From Prochlorococcus sp. AG-335-A05 (lineage in GTDB: Bacteria > Cyanobacteriota > Cyanobacteriia > PCC-6307 > Cyanobiaceae), in contig QBZF01000001.1 in NCBI GenBank assembly GCA_003282425.1, positions 1 to 64,000 on the forward strand: DNA of 64,000 nucleotides, read 5' to 3'. Positions 10,756 to 22,074 of this stretch are shown in pieces. The position numbers were made by a program, and so were the translations under genes. Numbering within the stretch: position 1 is the first letter of the stretch; each line of letters begins with the position of its first letter. A model generated the notes under the pieces. That model had not been told where the DNA came from. It searched no databases and saw only the letters and a list, made by a program, of their open reading frames with translations.

Positions 10756-11071
10756 GATTTAAGCCACCAGTCAAGTCATTCATTCTCTCTTTCATTGTTG
10801 TAGTAGAACTTTCATGAGCTTTTTTGATAGCTTCTAATATATTTTTTTCTATTTCTTCCTTGTTAGCAGTTGAAATATTTTCATTAACTTCAACTCTTAG
10901 AGGGAGTTGGTTTCCGCTAATCCATACTTTTATCATTTCATCATCACTTTTACCTTCAATTTCCATGCTTTCAAGTTCATCCTGTAATTTTTGTGCATTT
11001 TGTTGAATTTCTTTAGCTTTTTTAAAAGCCTCTGTTAGTTGTCCAAAATTTGGAAGTCCAAAACCTGCCAT
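10721..11071 (-). CDS. YbaB/EbfC family nucleoid-associated protein
   Basis: [38 protein letters not shown]; convergent 35-bp tail overlap with rsgA. Confidence 0.9.
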   Translation of the reverse strand: MAGFGLPNFGQLTEAFKKAKEIQQNAQKLQDELESMEIEGKSDDEMIKVWISGNQLPLRVEVNENISTANKEEIEKNILEAIKKAHESSTTTMKERMNDLTGGLNLNLPGLDNNDS

Positions 11072-11094
11072 TTTTATAAAAAAGTTTCTTTAAA

Positions 11095-11985
11095 TTAAGG
11101 ATAGTCAAAACCGATCATTCTTACTTCCGGTTCAAGAAAAATACCTTTTTTTTGTAGTACTTTTTGTTGAATTACTGTTATTAAATCTAAAATATCTTTC
11201 GAATTAGCAGAAGAGTTATTCACTATGAAATTTCCGTGCATAGTTGAAATTTCTGCGCCGCCTATTTTAAAACCTTTTAATCCAAGTTCTTCAATTAATT
11301 TACCCGCATAATTATTAGTCGGATTTTTAAAAACGCTTCCAAAACTAGGTAAATGGTAAGGCTGAGTATCGGTCTTTTTTTTAAGATTTTTCTGTGTAGT
11401 TTCTAATAATTGTTCAATATTTCCGTTTGGCTTAAATAGCAGTTTTGCACTTATAATTATGAGATTATTTTGCTGAAAAGGACTGAATCTATATTGAAAA
11501 TTTAAATCTTTTTTTTCAATTTCTGATATTTTTAGAGTTTTAGTATCAATTACTCGAACTGATAGAAGATTATTTGCCAATGATAATTGTTTTGAACCTG
11601 CATTCATGCAAATAGAACCTCCAACTGTGCCTGGAATTCCCACAGTCCATTCACCGCCTTGCAATCCTTTTTTTGCAAGTATATTTGACATTGTTGGTAG
11701 CATTACCCCAGCCTCTGCTTCTACAATTCCTAAATGAGATTTAATTTTGATAGAGCGCATTTTTTTGGTACATATAGTTAAGCCTTTTAAGAAAATATTA
11801 TTTATTAATAAATTTGAGCCAGCTCCTATTATTCGACATTTTTGATTATTTAAACGCGCCCAATTTATTAAATTGATGAATTCATCAGTATTATTTGGTT
11901 TTGAAAAATATTCAGCAAATCCACCAACTTTTATAGTCGTATAATTAGAAAGGTTTATTTTCTCATTAAAAGTAATATTTTTCAT
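11095..11985 (-). CDS. murB: UDP-N-acetylenolpyruvoylglucosamine reductase
   Basis: TTIKVGG, GAGSNLL, GIPGTVGGSICMNAG, SFGSVFKNP motifs. Confidence 0.95.
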   Translation of the reverse strand: MKNITFNEKINLSNYTTIKVGGFAEYFSKPNNTDEFINLINWARLNNQKCRIIGAGSNLLINNIFLKGLTICTKKMRSIKIKSHLGIVEAEAGVMLPTMSNILAKKGLQGGEWTVGIPGTVGGSICMNAGSKQLSLANNLLSVRVIDTKTLKISEIEKKDLNFQYRFSPFQQNNLIIISAKLLFKPNGNIEQLLETTQKNLKKKTDTQPYHLPSFGSVFKNPTNNYAGKLIEELGLKGFKIGGAEISTMHGNFIVNNSSANSKDILDLITVIQQKVLQKKGIFLEPEVRMIGFDYP

Positions 11986-11992
11986 TAATTAT

Positions 11993-13414
11993 TCAATCAT
12001 TTAAAGTATTTTTATTTTTTAAGATTGACCATAAATTATGACAATCTCCAGCTCCCATATTTATGATAAGATCATTTTTTTTGGTTAATTTAAAAAAATT
12101 TTCATTAATTTCATAATTATCTTTTAAACATTTAACATTCTTATTATTTTTATAAATAAGATTAGCAATTAGTTGCGAGTCAATATTGTCAATATTTTTT
12201 TCTCCAGCTCCAAATATATTTGTTACGTAGATAACATCTGCTTTTGAAAGTTCTTTCACAAATTCATTAATAAATTTTTTTACTCTAGTAAATCTATGAG
12301 GTTGAAATATAGCAATTAATCTTCTTTTTTGTTTTCTATCACAACTATTTGTATCTTTAATAAATAGTCTTGCTAAATCAATTGTTGCTTTGATTTCATT
12401 AGGATGATGTGCATAGTCATCATAAATAATTCTTTGATTTAGTTCACCTCTAAATTCAAATCTTTTTTTTGGTAATTCTAAAGATTCGGTATTTTTTTTA
12501 ATTTCTTTAAAACTTAATCCAACCATCCTGCAGGCTGCTATGGCAGCAGTAATATTAGAAAGATTATGTAATCCAGGAACTGGAATATTTATCATATCAA
12601 TGAATTTGCCACTCTCATAATAATTACCAATGGTTTTGTCTTTATTTACAATAGTTGGAATTATTGCATAAGCAATATTATTTTTTTCTTTAATGGACCA
12701 TTGATTTTCTGAAGTAAAATTATTCTTTGTAAATTCACAATCATAGTTAATCAATAATTTTTGGGAGTTAGATGCAAATTTTTTAAATGAAGATAGAACT
12801 TCATCGATATTTGAGTAATGGTCACAATGATCGAAATCAATATTATTAATTATCCCAATATCTGAATTGTAATTCTTAATTGTTCCATCAGATTCGTCAA
12901 TTTCTGTTACTAGATATTTTGTATTTTCGATATGAGCATTGGAATCGTATATTGGGATTATCCCACCAGTTATTGAAGAAGAATCATGTGTGCACAATTC
13001 TAAAAGCGTGGCAAGGAAAGTACTTGTAGAGGTTTTCCCATGACTACCTGCTATTGATAATGACGTGTAAGATTTCATTATCATCTCAAGAATTTCTGAA
13101 CGATGCTTAATTAAAAAGTTATTTTTTTTGCAAAAGGATAATTCTTCGTTTTCATCTTTAATAGCAGAGCTAATTACAAAGTTAATTGTCTTATTCTGAA
13201 ATTTTGAAATTACAAAATCAATATTTTTTTTAATTTGAGAATCAAAAATTATTGCTCCTAATGTTTTTAAATTTTTTGTTTCTTTGTTTTGAACTAAATC
13301 AGACCCAGAGACTGAATATCCCTTTTTTATTAATGCCAAAGCGATTGCAGACATTCCAATACCACCAATGCCAATAAAATGAAAATGATCTCTATCTATT
13401 AATTTTTTATTCAA
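11993..13414 (-). CDS. murC: UDP-N-acetylmuramate--L-alanine ligase
   Basis: GIGGIGMSAIA, GSHGKTSTS, YDDYAHHPNEI motifs. Confidence 0.96.
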   Translation of the reverse strand: MNKKLIDRDHFHFIGIGGIGMSAIALALIKKGYSVSGSDLVQNKETKNLKTLGAIIFDSQIKKNIDFVISKFQNKTINFVISSAIKDENEELSFCKKNNFLIKHRSEILEMIMKSYTSLSIAGSHGKTSTSTFLATLLELCTHDSSSITGGIIPIYDSNAHIENTKYLVTEIDESDGTIKNYNSDIGIINNIDFDHCDHYSNIDEVLSSFKKFASNSQKLLINYDCEFTKNNFTSENQWSIKEKNNIAYAIIPTIVNKDKTIGNYYESGKFIDMINIPVPGLHNLSNITAAIAACRMVGLSFKEIKKNTESLELPKKRFEFRGELNQRIIYDDYAHHPNEIKATIDLARLFIKDTNSCDRKQKRRLIAIFQPHRFTRVKKFINEFVKELSKADVIYVTNIFGAGEKNIDNIDSQLIANLIYKNNKNVKCLKDNYEINENFFKLTKKNDLIINMGAGDCHNLWSILKNKNTLND

Positions 13415-13611
13415 TTATCTAATTTAGACTTAAATCAAGATAACTTCTAAGTAATTAGAATTGCATTTAATTTTTACAAAAAATGTTGTTTTTTTTATGA
13501 ATTAATACAAAAATAGAATTATTTCCTTAATAAATCAAAAAATACTTACTTTATTGCACAAAATTCTGTATGATCAGCAACTTAGGTTAATCATTAGAAA
13601 ATTTTTTTGTT

Positions 13612-14634
13612 ATGACTTTGCGTGTTGCGATTAATGGGTTTGGCAGAATTGGGCGAAACTTTATGCGTTGTTGGTTAAGTAGAGGAGCTTATACCAATAT
13701 CGAAGTAGTTGGTATTAACGTAACTTCAGACCCTAAAACCAACGCTCATCTGCTCAAATATGATTCAGTACTAGGAAAATTGGATGGTGTAGACATTCAA
13801 TATACTGATGATAGTTTTGTTATTAATAACAAAACTATCAAGTGTTTCTCTGATAGAAACCCAATGAATTTACCTTGGAAAGATTGGGGGGTTGATTTGG
13901 TTATAGAATCAACTGGTGTTTTCAACACTGATGTTGGTGCAAGTAAGCACCTTGAGGTTGGTGCTAAAAAAGTAATTCTTACTGCTCCTGGTAAAGGTTC
14001 AGGTGTTGGGACTTACGTAGTAGGTGTGAATGCTGATCAATATAAACATAGTGATTATGACATTTTGAGCAATGCTAGTTGCACTACAAATTGTTTAGCT
14101 CCAGTAGTAAAAGTTCTTGATCAAACGTTTGGAATTAATAAAGGATTGATGACAACAATTCATAGCTATACTGGTGATCAACGTATTTTAGATAATAGTC
14201 ATAGGGATTTAAGGAGGGCTAGAGCAGCAGCTACAAACATTGTTCCTACTTCAACAGGAGCTGCTAAAGCTGTTGCTTTGGTTTACCCTGAGATGACAGG
14301 TAAACTCACTGGTATAGCTATGAGAGTACCTACTCCAAACGTTTCAGCAGTAGATTTCGTTTTTGAATCTTTAAAATCTGTTACGAGTCAAGAAGTTAAT
14401 AACGCACTTAAAGAATCTTCTCTGGGCTCAATGAAAGGAATTATAAAATATGGTGATGAGCCATTGGTTTCAAGTGATTATGCAGGAACTAATGAATCAT
14501 CAATAGTTGATAGTGATCTTACAATGTCAATTGGCGATAATCTTGTAAAAGTTCTTGCGTGGTATGACAATGAATGGGGTTACAGTCAAAGAGTTGTAGA
14601 TTTAGCTGAGATAGTAGCTCAAAAATGGGAATAA
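13612..14634 (+). CDS. gap2: Glyceraldehyde-3-phosphate dehydrogenase (Gap2-type)
   Basis: [33 protein letters not shown]. Confidence 0.95.
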   Translation: MTLRVAINGFGRIGRNFMRCWLSRGAYTNIEVVGINVTSDPKTNAHLLKYDSVLGKLDGVDIQYTDDSFVINNKTIKCFSDRNPMNLPWKDWGVDLVIESTGVFNTDVGASKHLEVGAKKVILTAPGKGSGVGTYVVGVNADQYKHSDYDILSNASCTTNCLAPVVKVLDQTFGINKGLMTTIHSYTGDQRILDNSHRDLRRARAAATNIVPTSTGAAKAVALVYPEMTGKLTGIAMRVPTPNVSAVDFVFESLKSVTSQEVNNALKESSLGSMKGIIKYGDEPLVSSDYAGTNESSIVDSDLTMSIGDNLVKVLAWYDNEWGYSQRVVDLAEIVAQKWE

Positions 14635-15621
14635 TCAAAAGTGAGAAAAAGACTTATTTTCAAATAAATTTTTGTTATCACAGTTTTTAAAATCGACTGA
14701 TACGTCTCCTTCGAGAAAATATCCGATTTCCGTAATAGTTTTATCTTCAAATAAAAGATTATTTGCCCATTTTCTTGGGAGAGAAAACACTAGCTCGTAA
14801 TCTTCGCCTCCAAAAAAATAATATTCGTCCCATTTATTTCCTTTAGGCCAATTTTTATGTTTAGGAACTTTTGCATAATCAATAATTGCTTTGCAATTAC
14901 TTTCAGTTGCTAAATCTAATAATGCTTGAAATAGGCCATCACTACTGTCAGTACAACCAATCATTTTAATACTTTTATTAGTACGAGCTTTAAGTATTTT
15001 TTTAAGAAATTTAGGTTTAAGTTTTGGTCTGCAAAATTGTTGTAAAGAACTATTTATTAATGAGTGCGTTAGAGCAATATCACTATCAAAAATTGTTTTA
15101 TTTTTTATCATTAATCCTAATTTGCTAAGGCCATGAATGCCTGTAGTCAATATAATTTCATTTGGTTTGCATGAGCTTCTTCGTAATTTTATTTCACCCT
15201 GTTTTCCTAGAGCAGTCATAGAGATTACTTTTTCTTTTCCGACAGAACAATCCCCTCCAAGAATTAAGCCCCCAAAATGGTCTAAAGCTAGTCTTATTCC
15301 TGTATATAAATCTTTAATCCAAATCCAATCTGTTTTTGACGGGACTACTAATCCAATATTAACTCCAATAATTTTGCTGCATCCGCTTGAGATTAAATCA
15401 GATACATTACATGCTACGGCTTTCCATCCTATGTCTAAGGCAGAAATCGTATCATCATTAAAATGTATATTTTCAACTAATGAATCAGTATTAATAAGTA
15501 AGTTTTTATTTTTAGCTTTAATGTATGCGCAATCATCAGAAACCTGATTTTTAGGCATAAATTCAGCAAGCCTTTTTATTAATTCTTTTTCTCCAATATC
15601 CTCTAGTAATTCTTTAGGCAT
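14635..15621 (-). CDS. thiL: Thiamine-monophosphate kinase
   Basis: DDCAYI, LINTDSLVENIHF, GGDCSVGK, GCTDSSDGL, GGEDYELVF. Confidence 0.94.
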   Translation of the reverse strand: MPKELLEDIGEKELIKRLAEFMPKNQVSDDCAYIKAKNKNLLINTDSLVENIHFNDDTISALDIGWKAVACNVSDLISSGCSKIIGVNIGLVVPSKTDWIWIKDLYTGIRLALDHFGGLILGGDCSVGKEKVISMTALGKQGEIKLRRSSCKPNEIILTTGIHGLSKLGLMIKNKTIFDSDIALTHSLINSSLQQFCRPKLKPKFLKKILKARTNKSIKMIGCTDSSDGLFQALLDLATESNCKAIIDYAKVPKHKNWPKGNKWDEYYFFGGEDYELVFSLPRKWANNLLFEDKTITEIGYFLEGDVSVDFKNCDNKNLFENKSFSHF

Positions 15622-16705
15622 TTAATTTTAGTTTATCAATTCCATTTAAAACATTAATGGAAATTATTGTGTCATCTTTTGTAAGCTCTTCTAAAACTTC
15701 AAAACCCTCTATTACATAACCAAAGGCGGCATTTCTTCCATCAATTAAATTGCGACCTGCTGGATTTAGTTCTGCTTCATATAAAAAGAAGAAAAACTGC
15801 GACGATCCATCATCAACAGCGGAACTGGAATGGGACCACCCCAAGGTTCCAAGTGTTGCAAATGGTAAAGTCGGTGTTTCTGTATAAAGGCCTAACTCTT
15901 CAAACGTTTCATTATAAAAAGTTTCGCTTTCGTTAGGTATTCTTATTTCCAGAGGAACATGTCTTTCCACATTTGTTTCGGGATCTATGTATCCAATCTC
16001 ATTACCAATTGGATCACCAGTTTGAAGAACAAAAAATTCTTCTGCTCTATTTATTGGCATATTACTGTAAAAGTTTTTTGAAGATAAATCTATAAAGGCA
16101 CCAGCAGTAAGCGGTGCATTAAATCCATCTATTATTGCTTGCATATCGCCTTTAGATGTTTTTATATTTACTTTTGCTCTACCGAGTAATCTTGGAAGAT
16201 CATCAAATTCGCTTGGAATAGAATAGGGAAATTCATTTGGTAAAAAATATTCCTCTAGTCCCCCTATTTTGTCTAGTGCTTCTCTTCTGGTTGATATGAA
16301 TGAATATTTATCTTTAGATTTAGCTTCATCAAGAAGGTTATCAAAATCATTTTTAAGATCTAAAAATGTGTTTTCTGCAATTTTTTGTTTTTCGTTTGGT
16401 AATTCCTCAATAATTCGACTCTTATATTTTTTTAGTAAAGATTGACATTTTGTAACAGTTTTTGAGAGAGCTGGCCATCTTCCTCCTCTCACAAGGTCAC
16501 TAGTTTCCTCTAACTTATGTTGAATTTCCTGCAGCTCAACTTGCTTGATAGGGAGTGCATTTCTGAGTATTGCATTGGGATCTTTTACTGCGTTTCCAGT
16601 AGGTAAATCAGCTAATACTTGTGTTGGTTTTAAGAAACATACATGTATTAAAATTAGAATTAAAAATAAATAATGTTTGTTCTGATTTGATAAGAAGTTT
16701 TGCAT
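15614..16705 (-). CDS. Cyclophilin-type peptidyl-prolyl cis-trans isomerase, lumenal CYP38/TLP40-like
   Basis: Signal peptide, helical N-domain, and C-terminal cyclophilin-like domain ([14 protein letters not shown]...[34 protein letters not shown]). Confidence 0.85.
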   Translation of the reverse strand: MQNFLSNQNKHYLFLILILIHVCFLKPTQVLADLPTGNAVKDPNAILRNALPIKQVELQEIQHKLEETSDLVRGGRWPALSKTVTKCQSLLKKYKSRIIEELPNEKQKIAENTFLDLKNDFDNLLDEAKSKDKYSFISTRREALDKIGGLEEYFLPNEFPYSIPSEFDDLPRLLGRAKVNIKTSKGDMQAIIDGFNAPLTAGAFIDLSSKNFYSNMPINRAEEFFVLQTGDPIGNEIGYIDPETNVERHVPLEIRIPNESETFYNETFEELGLYTETPTLPFATLGTLGWSHSSSAVDDGSSQFFFFLYEAELNPAGRNLIDGRNAAFGYVIEGFEVLEELTKDDTIISINVLNGIDKLKLNA

Positions 16706-16748
16706 AGCACTCTTACAGGTTTATGATCCTTGGGTATGTAATACAGGA

Positions 16749-17309
16749 ATGATTTCCAGTAACGATTTTCGCACAGGTACCACCATCGAGATAGATGGAC
16801 AAGTTTGGCGTGTAGTAGAATTCCTACATGTTAAGCCTGGTAAAGGTTCTGCTTTTGTGCGAACAAAATTAAAATCAGTTCGAAACGGTAATGTAGTCGA
16901 AAAAACTTTTCGAGCTGGAGAATCAGTACAACAAGCTGTCCTAGAAAAGTCTAACCTGCAACATACTTATGTGGAGTCAGGAGATTACGTTTTTATGGAT
17001 ATGATAAGTTTTGAAGAAACAAGACTCTCCTCTGATCAGATCGGTAGAGGCTCAAAGTATTTAAAAGAAGGTATGGAGGTTAATGTGATTTTTTATAAAG
17101 ATAAAGTTTTAGAAGTTGAACTTCCAATCTCTATAACCTTAAAAGTTACAGAGACAGATCCTGGAGTTAAAGGTGATACTGCAAGTGGGGGTACTAAACC
17201 AGCTATTCTAGAAACAGGTGCTCAAGTTATGGTTCCTTTGTTTATTTCTGTAGGAGAAATGATTAAGGTCGATACCCGTAATGATAGTTATCTTGGACGT
17301 GACAACTAA
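16749..17309 (+). CDS. efp: Translation elongation factor P
   Basis: [30 protein letters not shown]; stop overlaps accB start (TAATG). Confidence 0.97.
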   Translation: MISSNDFRTGTTIEIDGQVWRVVEFLHVKPGKGSAFVRTKLKSVRNGNVVEKTFRAGESVQQAVLEKSNLQHTYVESGDYVFMDMISFEETRLSSDQIGRGSKYLKEGMEVNVIFYKDKVLEVELPISITLKVTETDPGVKGDTASGGTKPAILETGAQVMVPLFISVGEMIKVDTRNDSYLGRDN

Positions 17310-17815
17310 TGGCTATGAAATTAGATCATGATGACTTAGATCGCTTGATAGAAAAAATTTCTACAAGTGATATTCAAGAATTTTCTCTAGAAGGGGAAGA
17401 TTTTAAACTTGAAATAAAAAGAAATTTGTTTGATCAGAATCTTTTAACTAACAATTCGACAAAAAACAATTCTTTGGAGAAGCAAATAATTAATTCTCAA
17501 TCAACATCATCAGATAATATTACCATAACAAGTAACCCTGAAGTATCTCAGGTGGCCCCTCCAGGGCGCTCAGATCTTATAGACATTACTTCCCCTATGG
17601 TTGGAACCTTTTATAGGGCTGCGGCTCCGGGAGAGGACCCATTTGTTGATTTAGGAAGTAAAATCACTATAGGGCAAACGATTTGCATACTTGAAGCTAT
17701 GAAGTTAATGAATGAAATTGAATCAGAGTTTAATGCTGAAATTGTAGAAATTCTTGTTGAAAATGGAACACCAGTAGAGTTTGGACAAGTATTAATGCGC
17801 GTCAAACAGTCTTGA
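17309..17815 (+). CDS. accB: Acetyl-CoA carboxylase biotin carboxyl carrier protein
   Basis: Biotinylation motif CILEAMKLMNEIE. Confidence 0.97.
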   Translation: MAMKLDHDDLDRLIEKISTSDIQEFSLEGEDFKLEIKRNLFDQNLLTNNSTKNNSLEKQIINSQSTSSDNITITSNPEVSQVAPPGRSDLIDITSPMVGTFYRAAAPGEDPFVDLGSKITIGQTICILEAMKLMNEIESEFNAEIVEILVENGTPVEFGQVLMRVKQS

Positions 17816-18832
17816 ATCTTTAGTTAAATCAAAAGCTGCTTTTATTGCTTCAACCATACTTTGAGATTGAGCTAAACCCTTTCCTGCAATATCAAATCCA
17901 GTTCCATGATCAGGAGATGTTCTGATAAAAGGTAAACCAATAGTTGTATTAACTGAGTAATTAAGGGCAATAACTTTTATTGGAATTAATCCCTGATCAT
18001 GATACATAGCAAGAATGCCATCATGAGTTGGAGCTGTTTTATCTCTCCAAGCTTTTGAAGATGAATTCCAACAGGTATCAGGAGAAATAGGACCTGATAC
18101 TTGAACTCCTTTATTTTTATTACCCCAGCTAGTAACCGCATTTTTGATCCAATCTTTTTCTTCACTTCCTAATATGCCTTCTTCACCAGCATGAGGGTTT
18201 AATCCAGCAACTTTTAGACGGGGTTTATTGACATAGGTTTTGCAAAATTTTGCAAATAAATCTAATTTTGTATGAATTAGGTGTGTAGATAATTGTTTTG
18301 GTACGTCGCATAAAGGTATGTGGGTAGTTGCCAACAAGGTGTTAAATCTCCAACCAGTGATTGGAGATTTAGCTGTAAATAACATACCAACATCCTTAAC
18401 TTGACAAGATTCTGCCAATAATTCTGTTTGACCTGAATAATTATGCCCTGCTAAAGACCATGACTTTTTACAAATAGGTCCAGTAACTAGTGCTGCATTT
18501 GTATACTTTTGAACAATTTCAATAGCTTTTTTTAAGTAAAAGAAACTTGCATTACCATTACTTTTTTTTGGTTTATTTATTTCAAATGGAATCTTAATAT
18601 CATGTATTTTGTAATTATTAGGATCTACAATATTTTTGACTCCTAAAGATTTAAGATTTTTAAAAGTATTTTCTAGATTATTTTTTGATCCAACAATTAT
18701 AAAATCAAGATTATGTGGAATTTCTTTTGAAAAAAGAGCTTTTAAAATAATTTCAGGTCCAATACCTGACTCGTCTCCAACGCTTATGATAATTTTAAAT
18801 TTATCTTTAATACTATTATTTTTATTATTCAT
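17792..18832 (-). CDS. pdxA: 4-hydroxythreonine-4-phosphate dehydrogenase
   Basis: GDESGIGPEI, LVTGPICK, GLNPHAGE, MYHDQGLIPIK, TSPDHGT. Confidence 0.95.
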   Translation of the reverse strand: MNNKNNSIKDKFKIIISVGDESGIGPEIILKALFSKEIPHNLDFIIVGSKNNLENTFKNLKSLGVKNIVDPNNYKIHDIKIPFEINKPKKSNGNASFFYLKKAIEIVQKYTNAALVTGPICKKSWSLAGHNYSGQTELLAESCQVKDVGMLFTAKSPITGWRFNTLLATTHIPLCDVPKQLSTHLIHTKLDLFAKFCKTYVNKPRLKVAGLNPHAGEEGILGSEEKDWIKNAVTSWGNKNKGVQVSGPISPDTCWNSSSKAWRDKTAPTHDGILAMYHDQGLIPIKVIALNYSVNTTIGLPFIRTSPDHGTGFDIAGKGLAQSQSMVEAIKAAFDLTKDSRLFDAH

Positions 18833-19713
18833 GATTTAATTTTAATAAGGCAATTATTTAATCCTGCTTTGTAATTTTTATAAATAAGTTTATATCCTAA
18901 TTTTTCACATAATAATTTATTTGAAACTCTTCTATTTTCTTGCCAAAAAGATTGGGCTATTGGCGATAAATCTTTTTTAGCTTCTTCAAATAATATTTTT
19001 TTGGGCATTTCTAATCCAAGTAATTGGTAGCCGTATTTTATGACTTCAATTTGTGAGCAAGGCTCGTCATCTGCGATATTAATTATTTGATGAAAATCCA
19101 AATTATTTTTATTTTGTATTAAATAAATAATTGCATTTGCAATATCAGCGACATGAATTCTTGAGAAGACTTGATTTTTTTTATCTATCACTTTGATTTT
19201 TTTTGTTTTAATAGCTTCTAAAGTTGACCTCCCTGGGCCATAAATACCAGGTAATCTGAAAATTTGTATTGGCAAATTTGAATTAATCCATTCTCTCTCA
19301 CAATTTAATCTCCTTTGACTTCTTTCTTGAAAAGGATTTGGTTGATCTTGTTCACAAACCCAATCACCATAAGTGTTACCATAAACACCAGTAGTAGAAA
19401 GATATCCAACCCATGTTAGAGATAAATTTTTAATTTTGTTTTTAAGTCTCTTTAATACAGGGTCGTCACCATTTTTATCTGGAGGTATACAACTAAGAAC
19501 ATGAGTTACTCCCTCAAAGATTGAATCTGCAGGTATTGAATTATCTTCGCTATTAAAGATAAAACTATTTGGCTCATTACTTACAGATCGAGAACTTGCT
19601 AATGCTATGCAGCCTAGTTTTCTGATTGATTTTGCAAAAAAGTCTCCGCTAAAACCTCCTCCAAAGATTAGGAATTTATTTTTAGCTGTAATTGGACTTG
19701 ATAAATTGGTCAT
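18829..19713 (-). CDS. NAD-dependent epimerase/dehydratase-like (SDR) protein
   Basis: GGGFSGDFFAKSIRKLG; YLSTTGVYG; FRLPGIYGPGR. Confidence 0.8.
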   Translation of the reverse strand: MTNLSSPITAKNKFLIFGGGFSGDFFAKSIRKLGCIALASSRSVSNEPNSFIFNSEDNSIPADSIFEGVTHVLSCIPPDKNGDDPVLKRLKNKIKNLSLTWVGYLSTTGVYGNTYGDWVCEQDQPNPFQERSQRRLNCEREWINSNLPIQIFRLPGIYGPGRSTLEAIKTKKIKVIDKKNQVFSRIHVADIANAIIYLIQNKNNLDFHQIINIADDEPCSQIEVIKYGYQLLGLEMPKKILFEEAKKDLSPIAQSFWQENRRVSNKLLCEKLGYKLIYKNYKAGLNNCLIKIKS

Positions 19714-19751
19714 TAAGTATTATTAATAGTACATATGTATTATTAAAGAAA

Positions 19752-19988
19752 ATGCAGACTTCAATTCAGCCTGAGGTAAAACTAAAGATAGTTGGTTTTG
19801 ATAATTCCAACTCTCAAGTTAAAGAAAAATCAAATTATTCAAAATCTGGTTTAGATTTTAAATTCTATCAAAAATTATTTGTAATACTTTTAGTATCGTG
19901 TGCATTTTTAATATTTCCTGAATCACCACAAGATTCAGAAGTTTTATGCAAAAAATATCAATCTATAAAGGCTTGTATGGTCTGGTAA
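19752..19988 (+). CDS. Small hypothetical protein with one TM segment
   Basis: ATG-initiated 78-aa ORF (MQTSIQPEVKLKIVG...FVILLVSCAFLIFPESPQ...). Confidence 0.55.
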   Translation: MQTSIQPEVKLKIVGFDNSNSQVKEKSNYSKSGLDFKFYQKLFVILLVSCAFLIFPESPQDSEVLCKKYQSIKACMVW

Positions 19989-20393
19989 TTACGCGGCATT
20001 ATATTCATCATCATCAAACTTGTAATTTTTATTTTTTTTATTCATAAAGGTAGGATTTGCCCATTGTAATAATCTTAAAGCTAATCTCAGATCACCATCT
20101 AACCATGCTCTAATAGCCATAGCTCTTCTAGGATCATAGAATTTTTGTTTTCTATACCAATACAAAGCATTATCATCTGATTTGTCGCCGTTGCATGATA
20201 AGCATGCTGGGACACAATTTTCGGTTGTACTCAATCCTCCCTGGCTTCTAGGATGTACATGGTCAATGGATTCTGAAGGTTTTCCGCAGTATATGCAACT
20301 TTTTCCTGTAAATGTATGAATTGATTTTCGCCATTGCCTTAATCTGAATTTAGGGCATAAATCTTCTAAAAAGACAGCATCATTAATGTGCAT
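19989..20393 (-). CDS. HNH endonuclease family protein
   Basis: CIYCGKPSESIDHVHPRSQGGLSTTENCVPACLSCNGDKSD. Confidence 0.92.
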   Translation of the reverse strand: MHINDAVFLEDLCPKFRLRQWRKSIHTFTGKSCIYCGKPSESIDHVHPRSQGGLSTTENCVPACLSCNGDKSDDNALYWYRKQKFYDPRRAMAIRAWLDGDLRLALRLLQWANPTFMNKKNKNYKFDDDEYNAA

Positions 20394-20563
20394 TCAGATT
20401 ATTTAATTTCCTACAATTTTGACCGATTCAATATAAAAGTCAATAGGTTTTTTATTATTTTTAAGACTATATTTCCAGGATTGAATATATTTTATGTATT
20501 TAATTATACTTAATAAGTAATATTTAATTTATAAGCTAAATGTAATTAAAGATACTTTTAAAG

Positions 20564-21016
20564 TTAATAGCTGTATCTATCAAAGGTTTCTTGAGAATAA
20601 TCTTCATCGGTTTCTTCTAGTTCTCTTTGTAATCTTTCTCTTTTTTTTGCTTGTTCTTTTTCTTCTTTTGCTTTCCTTTCTGATTCTTTCTTCAAATCCC
20701 TTTGTAATTTTCTATTAGGATTAAGTTTTTCTAAGAATTGCACACAATAACTAAACTTTTCGCGTTCTCTTATAACAGTTTCTACGATTTGTGCTGCACC
20801 TTGTTTTGGAGATACTTTAAAAAATCCTCCTTTTTGTTTTTTGATATAAGTATAAGCAGCTTCCCAGCTACTTTCATGGTCATTGCCTCCATCTCGCATA
20901 GTGCAAAATATTTCTGCTCCAAATCCAGCTGAAATTGCTTGAGGGGCAAATAATAGTGATGGAATAACTATTGCAACTAAAGGCAAAACAAATTTTACAT
21001 TTTTATTCCTTTTCAT
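20564..21016 (-). CDS. Conserved hypothetical secreted protein
   Basis: Signal peptide, CTMRDGGNDHESSWEAAYTYIKKQKGG, charged C-terminal tail. Confidence 0.7.
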   Translation of the reverse strand: MKRNKNVKFVLPLVAIVIPSLLFAPQAISAGFGAEIFCTMRDGGNDHESSWEAAYTYIKKQKGGFFKVSPKQGAAQIVETVIREREKFSYCVQFLEKLNPNRKLQRDLKKESERKAKEEKEQAKKRERLQRELEETDEDYSQETFDRYSY

Positions 21017-21074
21017 TAGTTTATTATCTTTCTATATAAAAAGTATCCTTAATTTGGATTATGTCTAGACATAT

Positions 21075-21587
21075 TTAAGATTTTATTAGTCCAAAAATAT
21101 TTAGCATTTTTACAACTAATGGCAGAATTAAAAGAACAGTAACTAATCTAACTGCATGAAGAGTTGCAACTGCTGCTCCTACTCCATATTCAGTACCAAC
21201 TAAACTCATACCACTAATCCCTCCAGGAGCAGCACCAAGAATTGTCGTGATTATATCCACATTAAGTAATCTGCTGGTCCATAAACCAATTACTAAACCA
21301 GTAATTATTAGTGTAAATGTGATTAAAATTGCAGGCTTCCATAAAGTTTGTAATTCAACTAATGAGTCCTTTGTTAAGCTTGTTCCAATAACGGTTCCAA
21401 TGCCTATTTCTAATACAGTTCTTGTGCCATATGGCCACGCGGCAGGCTCAACTTTCCCGCTGATGCTTAAAATACTTGCACCAATTAAAGCACCTGCTAG
21501 TGGAGCTGCAGGGATGCCTGTTTTTAAAGCTAATGCTCCAAAAGCTGTACCTGCAATTAAATAATAAATTAGATTTATATGTGACAT
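21075..21587 (-). CDS. AbrB-family (duplicated-domain) membrane protein
   Basis: GAPAPLAGALIGASIL-type repeats, GAAPGGISGMSLVGTEYG motif. Confidence 0.75.
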   Translation of the reverse strand: MSHINLIYYLIAGTAFGALALKTGIPAAPLAGALIGASILSISGKVEPAAWPYGTRTVLEIGIGTVIGTSLTKDSLVELQTLWKPAILITFTLIITGLVIGLWTSRLLNVDIITTILGAAPGGISGMSLVGTEYGVGAAVATLHAVRLVTVLLILPLVVKMLNIFGLIKS

Positions 21588-21875
21588 TTATTAAATCCAT
21601 AGTTTGGTAATAATATTAGGAATAAATTCATAGGCTTGGTTATATGTTCAAAATATGTTTTTATTTACTAATTACATAGTCCTTTATGAAATTCAATATA
21701 TTGTATCTGCGTTAAACAAAAATTTACAAGCTTAATATTTGTACTTTAAACATATTTTTTAACTTTAAAATGATTATTAATTTGCCATAAAAAACTTAAT
21801 ATTTAAAAATTAGTTAGATTTTTACTGCATAAAGGGCCTTTGAGTTGGCATAATAACAATAAAGCACTTTTTGTC

Positions 21876-22073
21876 ATGGCACCACAAATTTCTTATACAG
21901 CTACTAAAAACCCAATCAAAAAGAAATTATCTTTTATTGAAGGTGGGCATCAACTTGAAAAGTTAGAATTCGCTCTTGCTGTTGCCCAAACTAAGGGTGA
22001 TGAAGAAAAATCATTAGTATTAAGAAAAAAAATAATTGAATTAGGAGGAAATGTTGAGGAACCTGGTACCTAG
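21876..22073 (+). CDS. Small conserved hypothetical protein
   Basis: ORF MAPQISYTATKNPIKKKLSFIEGGHQLEKLEFALAVAQTKGDEEKSLVLRKKIIELGGNVEEPGT. Confidence 0.6.
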   Translation: MAPQISYTATKNPIKKKLSFIEGGHQLEKLEFALAVAQTKGDEEKSLVLRKKIIELGGNVEEPGT

Positions 22074-22074
22074 A

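Noticed and set aside
15137-15547. 136-aa plus-strand ORF opposite thiL
   Set aside because: Entirely antisense to a well-supported thiL; composition typical of shadow ORFs.
19989-20393. Second HNH gene as part of a mobile element
   Set aside because: Intact, no flanking repeats seen, lies between ordinary conserved genes; this HNH type is widespread in cyanobacteria.
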